Below, one piece after another: positions 15,634 through 25,351 of a stretch of DNA of 64,000 nt (position 1 is the stretch's first letter; each line of letters begins with the position of its first letter). Source of the DNA: Sphingomonas oligophenolica (lineage in GTDB: Bacteria; Pseudomonadota; Alphaproteobacteria; Sphingomonadales; Sphingomonadaceae); contig NZ_RCZK01000001.1 of the NCBI RefSeq assembly GCF_006438955.1, forward strand, positions 434,001 through 498,000. The letters are read 5' to 3'. The translations under genes and the position numbers were made by a program. Under the pieces are notes generated by a model. The model was not told the origin of the DNA. It saw only the letters and a program-made list of their open reading frames with translations, and made no database searches.

Positions 15634-17928
15634 ATGGCCGACAGCGACCCCAATACGCGCCGGATTCAGGTGGCCAACAGCCGCCCCGAGGATTCGGGAC
15701 GCGGCCTGGCGCATCTGCCGCGCGCGCTGATGGCGGCGCTCGATGTCGGCGAGGGCGATGTGATCGAGATCGTCGGCAAGCAATCGACCCCGGCGCGCGC
15801 GGTCGGCCCCTATCCCGAGGACGAGGGGCTCGACCTGTTGCGGATCGACGGGCTCCAGCGCGCCAATGCGGGGGTCGGTTCGGGCGACATGGTCGAGGTG
15901 CGCAAAGCGGTGTCGAAGCCTGCGACCCGCGTCGTGTTCGCGCCCGCCCAGCATAACCTGAAGCTGCAGGGATCGACCAACGCGCTGAAGCGCACCTTCT
16001 TCGGTCGCCCGTTCTGCCAGGGCGACATCGTCGCGACCGCGGGGCATCAACGGGTCGGCAACATGCCCCCCAACGTCCAGCAGTTCATGAACGCGCCGGC
16101 GTATGCGTTGCAGGAAATCCGGCTCGCGGTGATCGCGGCGAGCCCAAAGGGCGTCGTCCATATCGACGAGAATACCGAGATCGAGCTGCGATCCGAATAT
16201 GAGGAACCCGCCGCGGCGCGGCGTGCGGACGTCACCTATGACGATATCGGCGGGATGGCCGCGACGATCGACCAGTTGCGCGAGATGGTCGAACTGCCGC
16301 TGCGCTATCCTGAACTATTCCAGCGGCTGGGCGTCGATCCGCCCAAGGGGCTGCTGCTCTATGGCCCCCCCGGCACCGGCAAGACGCGGCTGGCGCGCGC
16401 GGTCGCGAACGAATCGGATGCGTCGTTCTTCCTGATCAACGGTCCCGAGATCATGGGGTCGGCCTATGGCGAATCCGAAGGGCGGTTGCGCGAGATTTTC
16501 GAAGCGGCGGCGAAAGCCTCGCCGTCGATCGTGTTCATCGACGAGATCGATTCGATCGCGCCTAAGCGGGGCAATGTTCAGGGCGAGGCCGAAAAGCGCG
16601 TCGTCGCGCAGCTGCTGACGCTGATGGACGGGCTGGAGGCGCGCGCGAACCTCATCGTGATCGCAGCGACCAACCGCCCCGAGGCGCTCGACGAGGCGCT
16701 GCGGCGGCCGGGGCGATTCGATCGCGAGATCGTTGTCGGCGTGCCCGACGAGCGCGGGCGGCGCGAGATCTTGGGAATCCACACCCGCGGCATGCCGCTG
16801 GGCGACCGGGTCGACCTCGATGAACTCGCGCGCACCACCTATGGCTTCGTCGGCGCGGACATCGCGGCGCTGGCGCGCGAGGCGGCGATCGATGCGGTGC
16901 GGCGGATCATGCCGCGGCTCAACCTCGAGGATCGCACGGTGCCCGCGGACGTACTCGAGGACCTGTCGGTGACGCGCGAGGATTTCATTGAGGCGCTCAA
17001 GCGCGTCCAGCCGTCGGCGATGCGGGAGGTGATGGTCCAGGCGCCGCAGGTGCGTTGGAGCGACATCGGCGGGCTCGATAAGGCGCAGGAGCGGTTGAAG
17101 GAGGGCGTCGAGCTGCCGCTCAAGAATCCCGACGCGTTCCTGCGGCTCGGCATCCGTCCCGCCAAGGGCTTCCTGCTCTATGGCCCCCCCGGCACCGGCA
17201 AGACGTTGCTGGCAAAGGCGGTGGCGCGTGAGGCGGAGGCGAACTTCATCGCGACCAAGTCGAGCGACCTGTTGAGCAAATGGTATGGCGAGAGCGAGCA
17301 GCAGATCGCTAAGCTGTTCAGCCGCGCGCGCCAGGTCGCGCCGTGCGTGATCTTCATCGACGAACTCGACAGCCTGGTGCCCGCGCGCGGATCGGGGGCG
17401 GGCGAGCCGCAGGTGACCGAACGCGTGGTCAACACGATCCTCGCCGAGATGGACGGGCTGGAGGAATTGCAATCGGTCGTGGTGATCGGCGCGACCAATC
17501 GGCCCAACCTCGTCGACCCCGCGCTGCTGCGCCCGGGGCGGTTCGACGAACTGGTCTATGTCGGGGTGCCGAGCGCCGAGGGGCGGCGCCGGATCCTGTC
17601 GATCCAGACGCAGAAGATGCCGCTGGCGGACGATGTCGACCTCGACGTGGTGGTGACGCGGACCGATCGCTTCACCGGCGCGGATTTGGAAGATGTCGTC
17701 CGCCGCGCGGGGCTGGTCGCGCTGCGGCGGTCGATCGATTCGCCGTCGGTGACGATGGCCGACTTCGAGGAGGCGCTGACCGAATCGCGCGCCAGCGTTA
17801 CCCCCGAACTGGAACGCGAATACGAACAGATGGCGGCGCGGCTGAAGCAGGATGCGTCCGCGATCCAGCCGCTCGGGTTTATCGCGCCGGGGCAACTGAC
17901 GCCGCGGGGCCCGAAGGGGGTGGATTGA
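15634..17928 (+). CDS. CDC48/VCP-type AAA+ ATPase
   Basis: A 764-residue double-ring AAA+ ATPase. The order is a CDC48 N-domain (IQVANSRPEDSGRG to about residue 190), D1 with Walker A GPPGTGKT at 244-251 and Walker B IVFIDEID near 300, and D2 with Walker A GPPGTGKT at 517-524 and Walker B VIFIDELD near 573. Both modules keep arginine-finger and sensor regions (LRRPGRFDRE; LLRPGRFDEL). Eukaryotic and archaeal CDC48 unfolds ubiquitinated or tagged proteins; the bacterial substrate is unknown. ATG 15634 is chosen for the AAGGA nine bases upstream; ATG 15610 is in frame. Confidence 0.93.
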   Translation: MADSDPNTRRIQVANSRPEDSGRGLAHLPRALMAALDVGEGDVIEIVGKQSTPARAVGPYPEDEGLDLLRIDGLQRANAGVGSGDMVEVRKAVSKPATRVVFAPAQHNLKLQGSTNALKRTFFGRPFCQGDIVATAGHQRVGNMPPNVQQFMNAPAYALQEIRLAVIAASPKGVVHIDENTEIELRSEYEEPAAARRADVTYDDIGGMAATIDQLREMVELPLRYPELFQRLGVDPPKGLLLYGPPGTGKTRLARAVANESDASFFLINGPEIMGSAYGESEGRLREIFEAAAKASPSIVFIDEIDSIAPKRGNVQGEAEKRVVAQLLTLMDGLEARANLIVIAATNRPEALDEALRRPGRFDREIVVGVPDERGRREILGIHTRGMPLGDRVDLDELARTTYGFVGADIAALAREAAIDAVRRIMPRLNLEDRTVPADVLEDLSVTREDFIEALKRVQPSAMREVMVQAPQVRWSDIGGLDKAQERLKEGVELPLKNPDAFLRLGIRPAKGFLLYGPPGTGKTLLAKAVAREAEANFIATKSSDLLSKWYGESEQQIAKLFSRARQVAPCVIFIDELDSLVPARGSGAGEPQVTERVVNTILAEMDGLEELQSVVVIGATNRPNLVDPALLRPGRFDELVYVGVPSAEGRRRILSIQTQKMPLADDVDLDVVVTRTDRFTGADLEDVVRRAGLVALRRSIDSPSVTMADFEEALTESRASVTPELEREYEQMAARLKQDASAIQPLGFIAPGQLTPRGPKGVD

Positions 17929-17937
17929 CCTTTCCCC

Positions 17938-18001
17938 GTCCGTCCTGAGCTTGTCGAAGGGCGGTGGTGAAACCGGGCTTCGACAGGCTCAGCCCGAACG
18001 G
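17938..18001. repeat. extragenic palindromic repeat, copy 1
   Basis: CCTGAGCTTGTCGAAGGG is followed about 20 bases later by its imperfect inverse GCTTCGACAGGCTCAG and then a GAACGG tail. Related copies lie at 26087-26152 and 56499-56566. It lies between convergent stop codons and may aid termination. Confidence 0.85.
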
Positions 18002-18006
18002 CAGGG

Positions 18007-19311
18007 TCAATAAATCAGCAAGCCCGCGAGCGCCGCGCTCATCAGATTGGCGAGGCTGCCCGCCGCGAGCGCGCGCAGGCCGAGCTTGGCGATCATCGGG
18101 CGCTGGTTGGGGGCGAGCCCGCCGGTCACCGCCATCTGGATCGCGATCGAGCTGAAATTGGCGAAGCCGCACAGCGCGAAGGTGACCACGCCGACGGTGC
18201 GCGGGGACAGCGTCGCGGCCTGTTTGCCGAGGTCGATATAGGCGACGAACTCGTTGAGCACGATCTTCTCGCCGAACAACCCGCCCGCGATCCCCGCTTC
18301 GTGCCACGGCACGTTGAGCAGGTACATCACCGGCTGGAAGACGTATCCGATCAAGCCCTGGAAGCTGAGACCGTCGATCCCGAACCAGCCGCCGACCCCG
18401 CCGAGCAACCCGTTGGCGAGCGCGACCAGCGCGACGAACGCGAGCACCATCGCACCGACCGCGACCGCGAGCTTGACCCCGGTCTGAGCGCCCTGCGCGG
18501 CGGCCATGATGATATTGGCGGGCTTTTCCTCGTCATGCGTCGCATCGGGCATCGGTTCGCCCGCGATACCGCCTTCCGGGAGCAATGCAGCGGGACCTTC
18601 GCCGCTGATCCGGGATTCCGGCAATGTCACCGTGTCGAGTTCGGCGACGGTGCGGCGATCGGGCATGATGATCTTTGCCATCAGGATGCCGCCGGGCGCC
18701 GCCATGAAGCTCGCCGCGAGCAGATAGTCGATCCGGATTCCCATCGACGCGTACGCCGCCAGGATCGTCCCCGCGACCCCGGCCATCCCGCTGGTCATCA
18801 CGGTGAACAGCTGCGCGGGGGTGAGCGCGGCGAGATACGGGCGGATGACAAGCGGGGATTCGCTCTGCCCGACGAAGACATTGGCCGCCGCGCACAGCGA
18901 TTCGACCTTCGACACCCCGATCACCCACTCGATCGCCCCGCCCAGCCAGCGCACGACGAGTTGCATGACGCCGAGATAATAGAGGATCGAGACGAGGCTC
19001 GCGAAGAAGATGATCACCGGCAACGCCGCGATCGCGAAGCTGTTGCCGCCGATCGCGGGGGACGCGAGCGGGCCGAACAGGAAATCCACCCCCGCCTTGG
19101 CATAGCCCAAGAGGTTCGCGACCCCGCCCGACATATAGCCGAGCACGGTCTTGCCGGCGGGAACGTAGAGCACCAGCACCGCGATCCCGACCTGAAGCGC
19201 GAACGCCGCGCCGACGACGCGCAGGCGGATCCCGCGGCGGTCGGTCGACAACAGGACCGCGAGCCCGAGGATGACGACGATGCCGACGAGGCCGATCAGG
19301 ATACGGTTCAT
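18007..19311 (-). CDS. concentrative nucleoside transporter (NupC/CNT family)
   Basis: A 434-residue inner-membrane protein with many hydrophobic helices. Family motifs include ANVFVGQSESPLVIRPYL (split around residue 145), a GGILMAKII segment, and ALCGFANFSSIAI near the C terminus. CNT transporters import nucleosides with H+ or Na+. A hydrophilic loop near residues 230-275 (pro- and glutamate-rich) is somewhat long. ATG 19311 begins the first helix directly; an upstream ATG would add a Ser/Arg-rich leader. The stop lies just beyond the palindromic repeat that separates it from the convergent CDC48-type gene. Confidence 0.92.
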   Translation of the reverse strand: MNRILIGLVGIVVILGLAVLLSTDRRGIRLRVVGAAFALQVGIAVLVLYVPAGKTVLGYMSGGVANLLGYAKAGVDFLFGPLASPAIGGNSFAIAALPVIIFFASLVSILYYLGVMQLVVRWLGGAIEWVIGVSKVESLCAAANVFVGQSESPLVIRPYLAALTPAQLFTVMTSGMAGVAGTILAAYASMGIRIDYLLAASFMAAPGGILMAKIIMPDRRTVAELDTVTLPESRISGEGPAALLPEGGIAGEPMPDATHDEEKPANIIMAAAQGAQTGVKLAVAVGAMVLAFVALVALANGLLGGVGGWFGIDGLSFQGLIGYVFQPVMYLLNVPWHEAGIAGGLFGEKIVLNEFVAYIDLGKQAATLSPRTVGVVTFALCGFANFSSIAIQMAVTGGLAPNQRPMIAKLGLRALAAGSLANLMSAALAGLLIY

Positions 19312-19433
19312 GCAAGCTTTCCGCGTGGACGTGGACGACGCTGCCCCCCGGCTGCGCGCGATGGACATGACACGCGGCATCCCGCTTCGCTAGTCATTTG
19401 ACGCATCGGCAAATCCCGCTAGCGTCGCGCGCG

Positions 19434-20120
19434 ATGACCACCATGCCCCCCGCGATCCCGCGTTCGCTCTTCGCCTTTTCGATCTTTTACGGCGGCATGG
19501 TCTGCATCGCGGGTGTGCTCGGCAACAAACAGGTCGCGCCCTGGCCGATCGATCAGATCGGCGATCTGATCTGGGGGCGGCCGCTCGCGGTCGAGGCGGG
19601 AATCTTCGCGTTCCTGTTGCTCGTCGTCACCTCGAGCGCGGTCGCCGAACTCCACGGGCAGAAGACCGCGACGTTGCTGGTGCGGATCGGGTTCGTGCCG
19701 CTGATCGCGTCGATCCTGCTCTCGATCGTCGTGCTCGCGGTGCCCGCGAGCCCGCAGATGGACCCCGCGCGCCGCGACGCCTTCGCGCTGATGATGAGCG
19801 GGACGCCGCGGATCTGGTTCGGCGGAATCGTCGCCTATGGCATTTCGCAGACCTTGAACGTCACGATCTTCTCGTGGCTCAAGGGGCGCGAGGGCGCGAC
19901 CTTGCTGTGGTTCCGCGCCGGGCTGGCGAGCATCCTCAGCCAAATCGTCGACACGCTGTTGTTCGTGACGATTGCGTTTGTCGGGGTGTTCCCGATCGGC
20001 GAATTGCTGCTCGGCCAGATGCTTGCCAAGGTCGTCCTGTCCGCGGTGCTGGTGCCGCCGCTGATTTATGCGTTCGTGGCGCTGGGCCGGAAGCTGGACG
20101 GCACAGAGACGCGCACATGA
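19434..20120 (+). CDS. queuosine precursor transporter (VUT family, YhhQ-like)
   Basis: A 228-residue membrane protein with about six helices, of the VUT (DUF165) family whose E. coli member YhhQ imports queuosine precursors preQ0/preQ1. Typical blocks are [15 protein letters not shown], corresponding to the family's conserved E-x-Y/H-G segment, and FSWLKGREG. It starts at ATG 19434, 122 bases from the divergent nucleoside transporter gene. Its stop overlaps the argB start by four bases (ATGA), so the two are coupled, although no pathway connects them. Confidence 0.85.
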   Translation: MTTMPPAIPRSLFAFSIFYGGMVCIAGVLGNKQVAPWPIDQIGDLIWGRPLAVEAGIFAFLLLVVTSSAVAELHGQKTATLLVRIGFVPLIASILLSIVVLAVPASPQMDPARRDAFALMMSGTPRIWFGGIVAYGISQTLNVTIFSWLKGREGATLLWFRAGLASILSQIVDTLLFVTIAFVGVFPIGELLLGQMLAKVVLSAVLVPPLIYAFVALGRKLDGTETRT

Positions 20121-21016
20121 CCGATTATACCCCCGACGCCGCGCTGCTCGCCAAGGCGGAGACGCTGACCGAGGCGCTGCCGTATCTGCAGCGCTACGCG
20201 GGGCAGACCTTTGTGATCAAATACGGCGGCCACGCGATGGGCGATCCCGAGGCGCAGCGCGATTTCGCCGAGGATGTGGTGTTGCTGAAGGCGGTCGGGA
20301 TCAACCCCGTCGTCGTCCACGGCGGCGGGCCGCAAATCGGCGCGATGCTCAAGCGGCTCGGGGTCGAATCGACCTTCGTCGGCGGTTTGCGCGTCACCGA
20401 CGCGGCGACCGCGGAAGTCGCCGAGATGGTGCTCGCGGGCAAGATCAACAAAGAAATCGTCGGGTGGATTGCCGCGCTTGGCGGGCGCGCGGTCGGGATT
20501 TCGGGCAAGGACGCCAACCTCGTCATCGCCGAAAAGGTGACGCGGACCGAGCCCGATCTCAATTCGGGAATCGAGCGCCATGTCGACCTCGGTTTCGTCG
20601 GCGAACCGGTCGCGGTCGACCCCGCGATCCTGCGCAACCTTGCGCGCGATGGCTTCATCCCCGTCGTTGCCCCGGTCGCGCTCGGCACCGATGGCGCAAC
20701 CTATAACATCAACGCCGATACGATGGCGGGTGCGATCGCGGGCGCGCTCGACGCCCGGCGGTTCTTCCTGCTGACCGATGTCGCGGGGGTGCTCGCGAAG
20801 GACGGGACGCTGATCACCGATCTCGACGCGACCGCCATCGCCGCGCTCAAGACCGACGGCACGATTTCGGGCGGGATGATCCCCAAGGTCGACACTTGCA
20901 TCGCCGCAGTCGAGGCGGGGGTCGAGGCCGCGGTCATTCTCGACGGGCGGGTGCCGCACGCGATGCTGCTCGAAATCTTCACCTCGCAGGGCGCGGGCAC
21001 GCTGGTTCACGCGTGA
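20117..21016 (+). CDS. argB: acetylglutamate kinase
   Basis: A 299-residue amino-acid kinase that phosphorylates N-acetyl-L-glutamate in the second step of arginine synthesis. The phosphate-binding Lys35 lies in [10 protein letters not shown], the acceptor-site loop is [10 protein letters not shown], and SGKDANLV and [18 protein letters not shown] are present near the nucleotide site. The length is normal. It starts at ATG 20117, overlapping the queuosine-precursor transporter stop, with no other arg gene nearby. An N-terminal helix (about residues 8-27) suggests the hexameric, arginine-inhibited type. Confidence 0.96.
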   Translation: MTDYTPDAALLAKAETLTEALPYLQRYAGQTFVIKYGGHAMGDPEAQRDFAEDVVLLKAVGINPVVVHGGGPQIGAMLKRLGVESTFVGGLRVTDAATAEVAEMVLAGKINKEIVGWIAALGGRAVGISGKDANLVIAEKVTRTEPDLNSGIERHVDLGFVGEPVAVDPAILRNLARDGFIPVVAPVALGTDGATYNINADTMAGAIAGALDARRFFLLTDVAGVLAKDGTLITDLDATAIAALKTDGTISGGMIPKVDTCIAAVEAGVEAAVILDGRVPHAMLLEIFTSQGAGTLVHA

Positions 21017-21030
21017 TGTCGGAATACTAG

Positions 21031-21109
21031 GTTCCCCCGCGCAGGCGGGGGTCCAGAGGCCGCAGGTCTCATCGTTCGCGACTCTGGACTCCCGCCTCCG
21101 CGGGAGAAC
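21031..21109. repeat. imperfect inverted repeat with GGACTCCCGCC ends
   Basis: GTTCCCCCGCGCAGGCGGGG plus GTCCAGAG (21031-21058) is mirrored by CTCTGGACTCCCGCCTCC plus GCGGGAGAAC (21082-21109) around a 23-base spacer. It differs from the TGAGC palindrome family. It lies between argB and yggT and could act as an argB terminator. Confidence 0.75.
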
Positions 21110-21189
21110 GGTAAGCCCGTCGCAAAGGGTGGCGAGCCTTTCGCCACTCGGCTAGAGGGACGACGAACCCCCTCATCGGAAGGCACATC

Positions 21190-21501
21190 GTGTTCGCGCT
21201 GACCATCATCCAGATTCTCCAGGTGTTGCTCGACCTCGCTTGGTGGATCATCTTCATCCAGTTTGTGCTGTCGCTGCTGATTACCTTCAACGTGGTCAAC
21301 ATGACGAACAGCTTCGTCCGGTCGATCTGGTACGGGCTCGAGAAGATGACCGACCCGATCTATCGCCCGATCCGCCGGGTGCTGCCCAACACCGGGGGGA
21401 TCGATTTTTCACCGATGGTCGCGCTGATCGTCATCACGATCCTCGACATCATCCTGCGCAACATCGCGATCAGCATCGTCACCGGCCCGGTCGTCGTCTG
21501 A
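21190..21501 (+). CDS. YggT family membrane protein
   Basis: A 103-residue protein with two hydrophobic regions (about residues 9-30 and 75-100) separated by a loop containing [15 protein letters not shown], the hallmark of YggT. YggT proteins are implicated in osmotic or cell-division-linked functions, with no firm mechanism. It starts 11 bases before the folD start-side region and is likely cotranscribed with folD and marC. The start at GTG 21190 follows GGAAGGCACATC. Confidence 0.9.
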   Translation: MFALTIIQILQVLLDLAWWIIFIQFVLSLLITFNVVNMTNSFVRSIWYGLEKMTDPIYRPIRRVLPNTGGIDFSPMVALIVITILDIILRNIAISIVTGPVVV

Positions 21502-21511
21502 GGCAGGGCAC

Positions 21512-22396
21512 ATGACCGCCATGATCATCGACGGCAAGGCGCACGCCGCCGCATTGCGCGCGCGCGTCGCCGACGGTGTCGCCGGCTTCGTCGCCGCGGC
21601 CGGGCGCAAGCCGGGGCTGGCGGTGGTGCTGGTCGGGGAGGACCCCGCGAGCGCGGTCTATGTCCGGACGAAGACGCGGATGACCGCGGAAGCCGGGATG
21701 GCGGGATTCGAACACCGGCTGCCCGCGGACACCACGAGCGACGATTTGCTCGCGCTGGTCGACCGGCTCAACGCCGATGACACGGTCGATGGCATCCTCG
21801 TCCAGCTGCCGCTACCCGCGCACATCGACGAACGCCGCGTGCTGACCCGGATCGACCCCGACAAGGATGTCGACGGCTTCCACCCGGTCAACGTCGGGCG
21901 GCTCGCGACGGGACTCCACGGCTTCGTGCCGTGCACGCCGCTCGGCTGCCTGATGCTGCTGCGCGCTACGCTCGGCGAGCTGTCGGGGCTCGAGGCGGTG
22001 GTCGTCGGGCGCTCCAACATCGTCGGCAAGCCGATGGCGCAATTGTTGCTCCAGCAAAGCTGCACCGTCACGGTCGCGCACAGCCGGACGCGCGACGTCG
22101 CCGCACACGTCCGGCGTGCCGACATCGTCGTCGCCGCGGTCGGCATTCCGCACTTCATCAAGGGCGACTGGATCAAGCCCGGCGCGAGCGTGATCGACGT
22201 CGGGATCAACCGCATCGCCAAGGAAGACGGGGGGGCGGGGCTAGTCGGCGACGTCGATTTCGCGGGCGCGGCGGCGGTCGCGGGGGCGATCACCCCGGTG
22301 CCGGGCGGGGTCGGGCCGATGACGATCGCGTGCCTGATGCGCAACACGCTGGTCGCCGCGTGCCGCCGCGTATGCGCTGCCGAACCGGAGCTGTAA
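21512..22396 (+). CDS. folD: methylenetetrahydrofolate dehydrogenase/cyclohydrolase
   Basis: A 294-residue bifunctional enzyme that converts 5,10-methylene-THF to 10-formyl-THF using NADP+. Tyr50 and catalytic Lys54 are in VYVRTKTR, matching the active-site Lys of E. coli FolD. The NADP-binding [14 protein letters not shown] and the C-terminal [10 protein letters not shown] are present. The length is standard. It lies between yggT and marC, with gaps of only 10 and 4 bases, so the three form one operon. ATG 21521 is a possible second start. Confidence 0.96.
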   Translation: MTAMIIDGKAHAAALRARVADGVAGFVAAAGRKPGLAVVLVGEDPASAVYVRTKTRMTAEAGMAGFEHRLPADTTSDDLLALVDRLNADDTVDGILVQLPLPAHIDERRVLTRIDPDKDVDGFHPVNVGRLATGLHGFVPCTPLGCLMLLRATLGELSGLEAVVVGRSNIVGKPMAQLLLQQSCTVTVAHSRTRDVAAHVRRADIVVAAVGIPHFIKGDWIKPGASVIDVGINRIAKEDGGAGLVGDVDFAGAAAVAGAITPVPGGVGPMTIACLMRNTLVAACRRVCAAEPEL

Positions 22397-22400
22397 CATC

Positions 22401-23030
22401 GTGAACACGCTCCTCGAACTCTACGTGTCTTCGCTCATCACCTTCTTCGTGGTGATCGACCCGCCGGGCTGCGCGCCGATCTACGCCGGGCTGTCAGCGG
22501 GCGCGAAGCCTGAGCAAAAGCGCAGCATGGCGATCCGCGCGGTCGCGATCTCGACCGCGATCCTGCTCGTTTTCGCGCTGTTCGGCGAGGATCTGCTCAA
22601 GGGGCTCGGGATCAGCCTCGGCAGTTTTCGGATTGCGGGCGGGATCATGCTGTTCCTGATCGCGCTCGAAATGGTATTCGAAAAACGCACCCAGCGCCGC
22701 GAGGACCGCGCGCAGAAGGTCTTCGACGATCCCGAGGTCGACGATGTCTCGGTCTTCCCGATGGCGATGCCGATGATCGCGGGGCCGGGGTCGATCGCGT
22801 CGGTGATGCTGTTGATGGCACGCAACGACGGTGTCGAGCGGACGCTGACGGTGCTCGGCGCGATGATGACGATCCTGCTGCTCACGCTGGTCGCGCTGCT
22901 CGCGGCCGGGCCGATCATGCGGGTGCTCGGCGCCAAGATCGAGGCGGTGATCACGCGCCTGCTCGGCGTGCTGCTCGCCGCGCTCGCGGTGCAGTTCGTG
23001 ATCGACGGGTTGCAGCTCGTCCTTCGATAA
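22401..23030 (+). CDS. MarC family integral membrane protein
   Basis: A 209-residue protein with six predicted helices, of the MarC/YhgN family. Motifs include FFVVIDPPGCAPIYAGL at the N terminus and FPMAMPMIAGPGSIASVMLL in the middle. The family was once linked to multiple antibiotic resistance, later disputed; YhgN-type members are called NAAT transporters. A charged loop of about 25 residues (EKRTQRREDRAQK) connects helices three and four. It starts at GTG 22401, four bases after folD. Confidence 0.88.
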   Translation: MNTLLELYVSSLITFFVVIDPPGCAPIYAGLSAGAKPEQKRSMAIRAVAISTAILLVFALFGEDLLKGLGISLGSFRIAGGIMLFLIALEMVFEKRTQRREDRAQKVFDDPEVDDVSVFPMAMPMIAGPGSIASVMLLMARNDGVERTLTVLGAMMTILLLTLVALLAAGPIMRVLGAKIEAVITRLLGVLLAALAVQFVIDGLQLVLR

Positions 23031-24863
23031 TCAGTCGATCCGGAACAGCCGGAGCGGCGAGCCCTTGGGCAGCGGTAGCGGGGTGAGCCAAGCGGGCACC
23101 GTGCCATGCGCGAGCTGGTCGTAGAAGCCGCCCGGATTGCGCGCGCGGTAATTGGTCGATTCGGCGGCGTTGGGGCAGATCAGCAGCAACGTCGCGCCAT
23201 GCCGCTTCATGATCGCGCGCGCGCGATCAGGCGTGCCGCCGAACGCGTGCTGAACATCGAGGATCGCATCGCCGTTGCGATGATACGGCCCCGCGATCGC
23301 GTCATGATGCGTCAGCGTAATCAGCCGTGGCCCGAGATCGACGAAGGTGAAGATCGTCTGCGCGGGATAATAGTCGAGCTTCGAGAGTACCGTGGTGCGG
23401 ATACAGCTACTCGTCGCGAGATTGACCCGGCGGGTGTAGGCGTTGGGGCGGTCGACCGGCAGATATTTGATGATCAGCCCGGCGAAGAGCCCCGAGACGA
23501 TCAGGAAACCGCCGACGGTGCCGATCACGCGGACCGGCATCGAGCGGTGGTTGAGCAACCAGGGCAGGATCAGCCACGCCAGCGCGACCGATCCGGGAAT
23601 CGCCATCAGCTGCGCGGCGGGGGCAACGCGGACCTGCCACAGCAGCATCAGTGTCGCGAAGGTGACGAACAGCGCGACGCACGCCCAGCCAAGCAACGTC
23701 GGCGTGCGGCGCGCACGCCAGGTGCCCACCGCGACCCCGATCACCCCGACGATCGGCAGCGCCGCCATCGGGAAGGCGAGGCGGAAGGGATGTTTGTAGA
23801 TCGGTTTGGCTTCGCGAACGTTGTCGAGCCAGTTGCGCTGGAGTTCGGGCGAGACTTGTTCGGGACGCCCGAGGCACTGCGGGAAGAAATGCACGAAGCC
23901 CGCGACGATCACCGCGCCCGCGAGCACGGCGCACCCCAATCGCACCGCGCGGCTGGCGGGATTGGCCCAGGCGAGGACGAACAACAGCACCCCTGCGGCG
24001 ACCATCACCGAGAGATAGACCGGGGTCAGCGCATCGCAACGCAGGACGTAATTGGCGTTCGAGGCGAACCCCGCAAACCCCGCCGCGGTACCGCCCGCCA
24101 GGCTGATCGCATAGGCCGCAAGCCGGGTCGCCTCGCCGCCTTCCCCGTTTCCGGCCCAGATCCAGCGCAGCGTCAGGATCGCGCCCGCCATCGCGGCATA
24201 GGGGAGCATTTCGAGCCCGATCGAAATCGACACCGCGCTTGCCAGCCCAACGATCACGCCGCCGCGCAGCGCGCGCGGATCGCACAGCCCCGCGACGCTG
24301 AGGCTCAACATCGCGAGCTGCCAGCCGTGGTGGTCGATCCGTTCGGGCAGGTACATCAGCATCGTCACCGAGGTGGCGAGCAGGAACACCACCGCGAGCG
24401 GCCAGGCGAGCGGGTGGACCAGCCGCCGGACGGTCGCGCCGATCCCAACCATCGTGATCGACAGCGGGATCAGCGGCGCGATCCCGCACGCCAACCGTTC
24501 CGCCCAGGCATTGGTGGTGAACAGCCGGAAGAACAGGATCAGCCCTGCGATCGGCAGGTCGACGATCCGGCTCCAGTGGATGTTGAACCCGGTCGGCGGG
24601 TTCAGCCGGTAGTTGGTCAGATCGAACCAGCCCTGCCCCGCGAGCAGCCCACGGACCTGCATCAGCCGCATGTTGTCGTCGGTATCGCCGAGCGAGAGCC
24701 AGCGGACGTAGTTCCAATCGCTCCAGACGTAGAAGATCGTCACCGCGACCCAGGCGAGGAGCGTCAGGCGGATCCAGTGGCGGTCGAGCTCGGCTTCGAT
24801 CTGGCCGCGCAGTTGTTGGTTCAAGGCGTAATCGTCCCACAGACCGGCACTATCCGGTTTCAC
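23031..24863 (-). CDS. GT-C-like polytopic membrane protein
   Basis: A 610-residue protein with about a dozen membrane helices. After the first helix comes GDTDDNMRLMQVRGLL, an acidic first-loop pattern like the catalytic Asp motif of GT-C glycosyltransferases, then TNYRLNPPTGFNIHWSR. The C-terminal soluble part ends RNPGGFYDQLAHGTVP. I infer a lipid-linked-sugar glycosyltransferase, consistent with the GtrA and GtrB-like genes nearby, but no specific family can be assigned. GTG 24863 is chosen as start, since a TTG at 24911 would collide with the divergent GtrA gene. Confidence 0.65.
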   Translation of the reverse strand: MKPDSAGLWDDYALNQQLRGQIEAELDRHWIRLTLLAWVAVTIFYVWSDWNYVRWLSLGDTDDNMRLMQVRGLLAGQGWFDLTNYRLNPPTGFNIHWSRIVDLPIAGLILFFRLFTTNAWAERLACGIAPLIPLSITMVGIGATVRRLVHPLAWPLAVVFLLATSVTMLMYLPERIDHHGWQLAMLSLSVAGLCDPRALRGGVIVGLASAVSISIGLEMLPYAAMAGAILTLRWIWAGNGEGGEATRLAAYAISLAGGTAAGFAGFASNANYVLRCDALTPVYLSVMVAAGVLLFVLAWANPASRAVRLGCAVLAGAVIVAGFVHFFPQCLGRPEQVSPELQRNWLDNVREAKPIYKHPFRLAFPMAALPIVGVIGVAVGTWRARRTPTLLGWACVALFVTFATLMLLWQVRVAPAAQLMAIPGSVALAWLILPWLLNHRSMPVRVIGTVGGFLIVSGLFAGLIIKYLPVDRPNAYTRRVNLATSSCIRTTVLSKLDYYPAQTIFTFVDLGPRLITLTHHDAIAGPYHRNGDAILDVQHAFGGTPDRARAIMKRHGATLLLICPNAAESTNYRARNPGGFYDQLAHGTVPAWLTPLPLPKGSPLRLFRID

Positions 24864-24912
24864 TGCCGCGCGACTGCTCCTAGTGCGGGCGGCAAGTGGA
24901 GGGAAGCGCAAC

Positions 24913-25338
24913 GTGCTGACGGGACGATTAGAGCAATGGCGGACGAGCGGGGTGCTGGGGCAGCTTATGCGCTTTGCGATCGCTGGCGCGATATCGAGCC
25001 TCGTCTACACAATCGTCTTCCTGCCTTTCGCCTGGTACGTCACCGGCGAGCGGCTGGCGGTGATCGCGGTCGTCCCCGCCTTCTTCGCGGCGGCAACGGT
25101 CGGCTATGTTCTCCACAGCAACTGGAGCTTCAAGGGGCACGGCACGCGCGACAACCCGCGCGCGCGCCAGGTGAAGTTCCTGATCGTCCAGGCGCTCGGC
25201 ATGGTGCTCAACCTGGCCTTCACCTGGATCATTACCGGGCCGCTGTTCCACGGTCCCGCCTGGGCGTCGCTGATCCCGTGTTTCCTCGTCACCCCGTTCG
25301 CAACCTTCGCGCTCAACCGGCAACTGGTATTCAAGTAG
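24913..25338 (+). CDS. GtrA family flippase-like protein
   Basis: A 141-residue membrane protein with four helices and the GtrA-family pattern: RFAIAGAISSLVYTIVFL near the start, then LHSNWSFKG, and PFATFALNRQLVFK at the end. GtrA proteins are thought to flip undecaprenyl-phosphate-linked sugar across the inner membrane. GTG 24913 follows a GGAGGG eight or nine bases upstream. It is divergent from the GT-C-like gene (49 bases) and 13 bases ahead of the methyltransferase gene. Confidence 0.88.
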   Translation: MLTGRLEQWRTSGVLGQLMRFAIAGAISSLVYTIVFLPFAWYVTGERLAVIAVVPAFFAAATVGYVLHSNWSFKGHGTRDNPRARQVKFLIVQALGMVLNLAFTWIITGPLFHGPAWASLIPCFLVTPFATFALNRQLVFK

Positions 25339-25351
25339 GATGGCCCGATAG

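Noticed and set aside
16315..17895. Antisense frame opposite the CDC48-type gene
   Set aside because: Arg/His/Asp-rich shadow with no recognisable motif.
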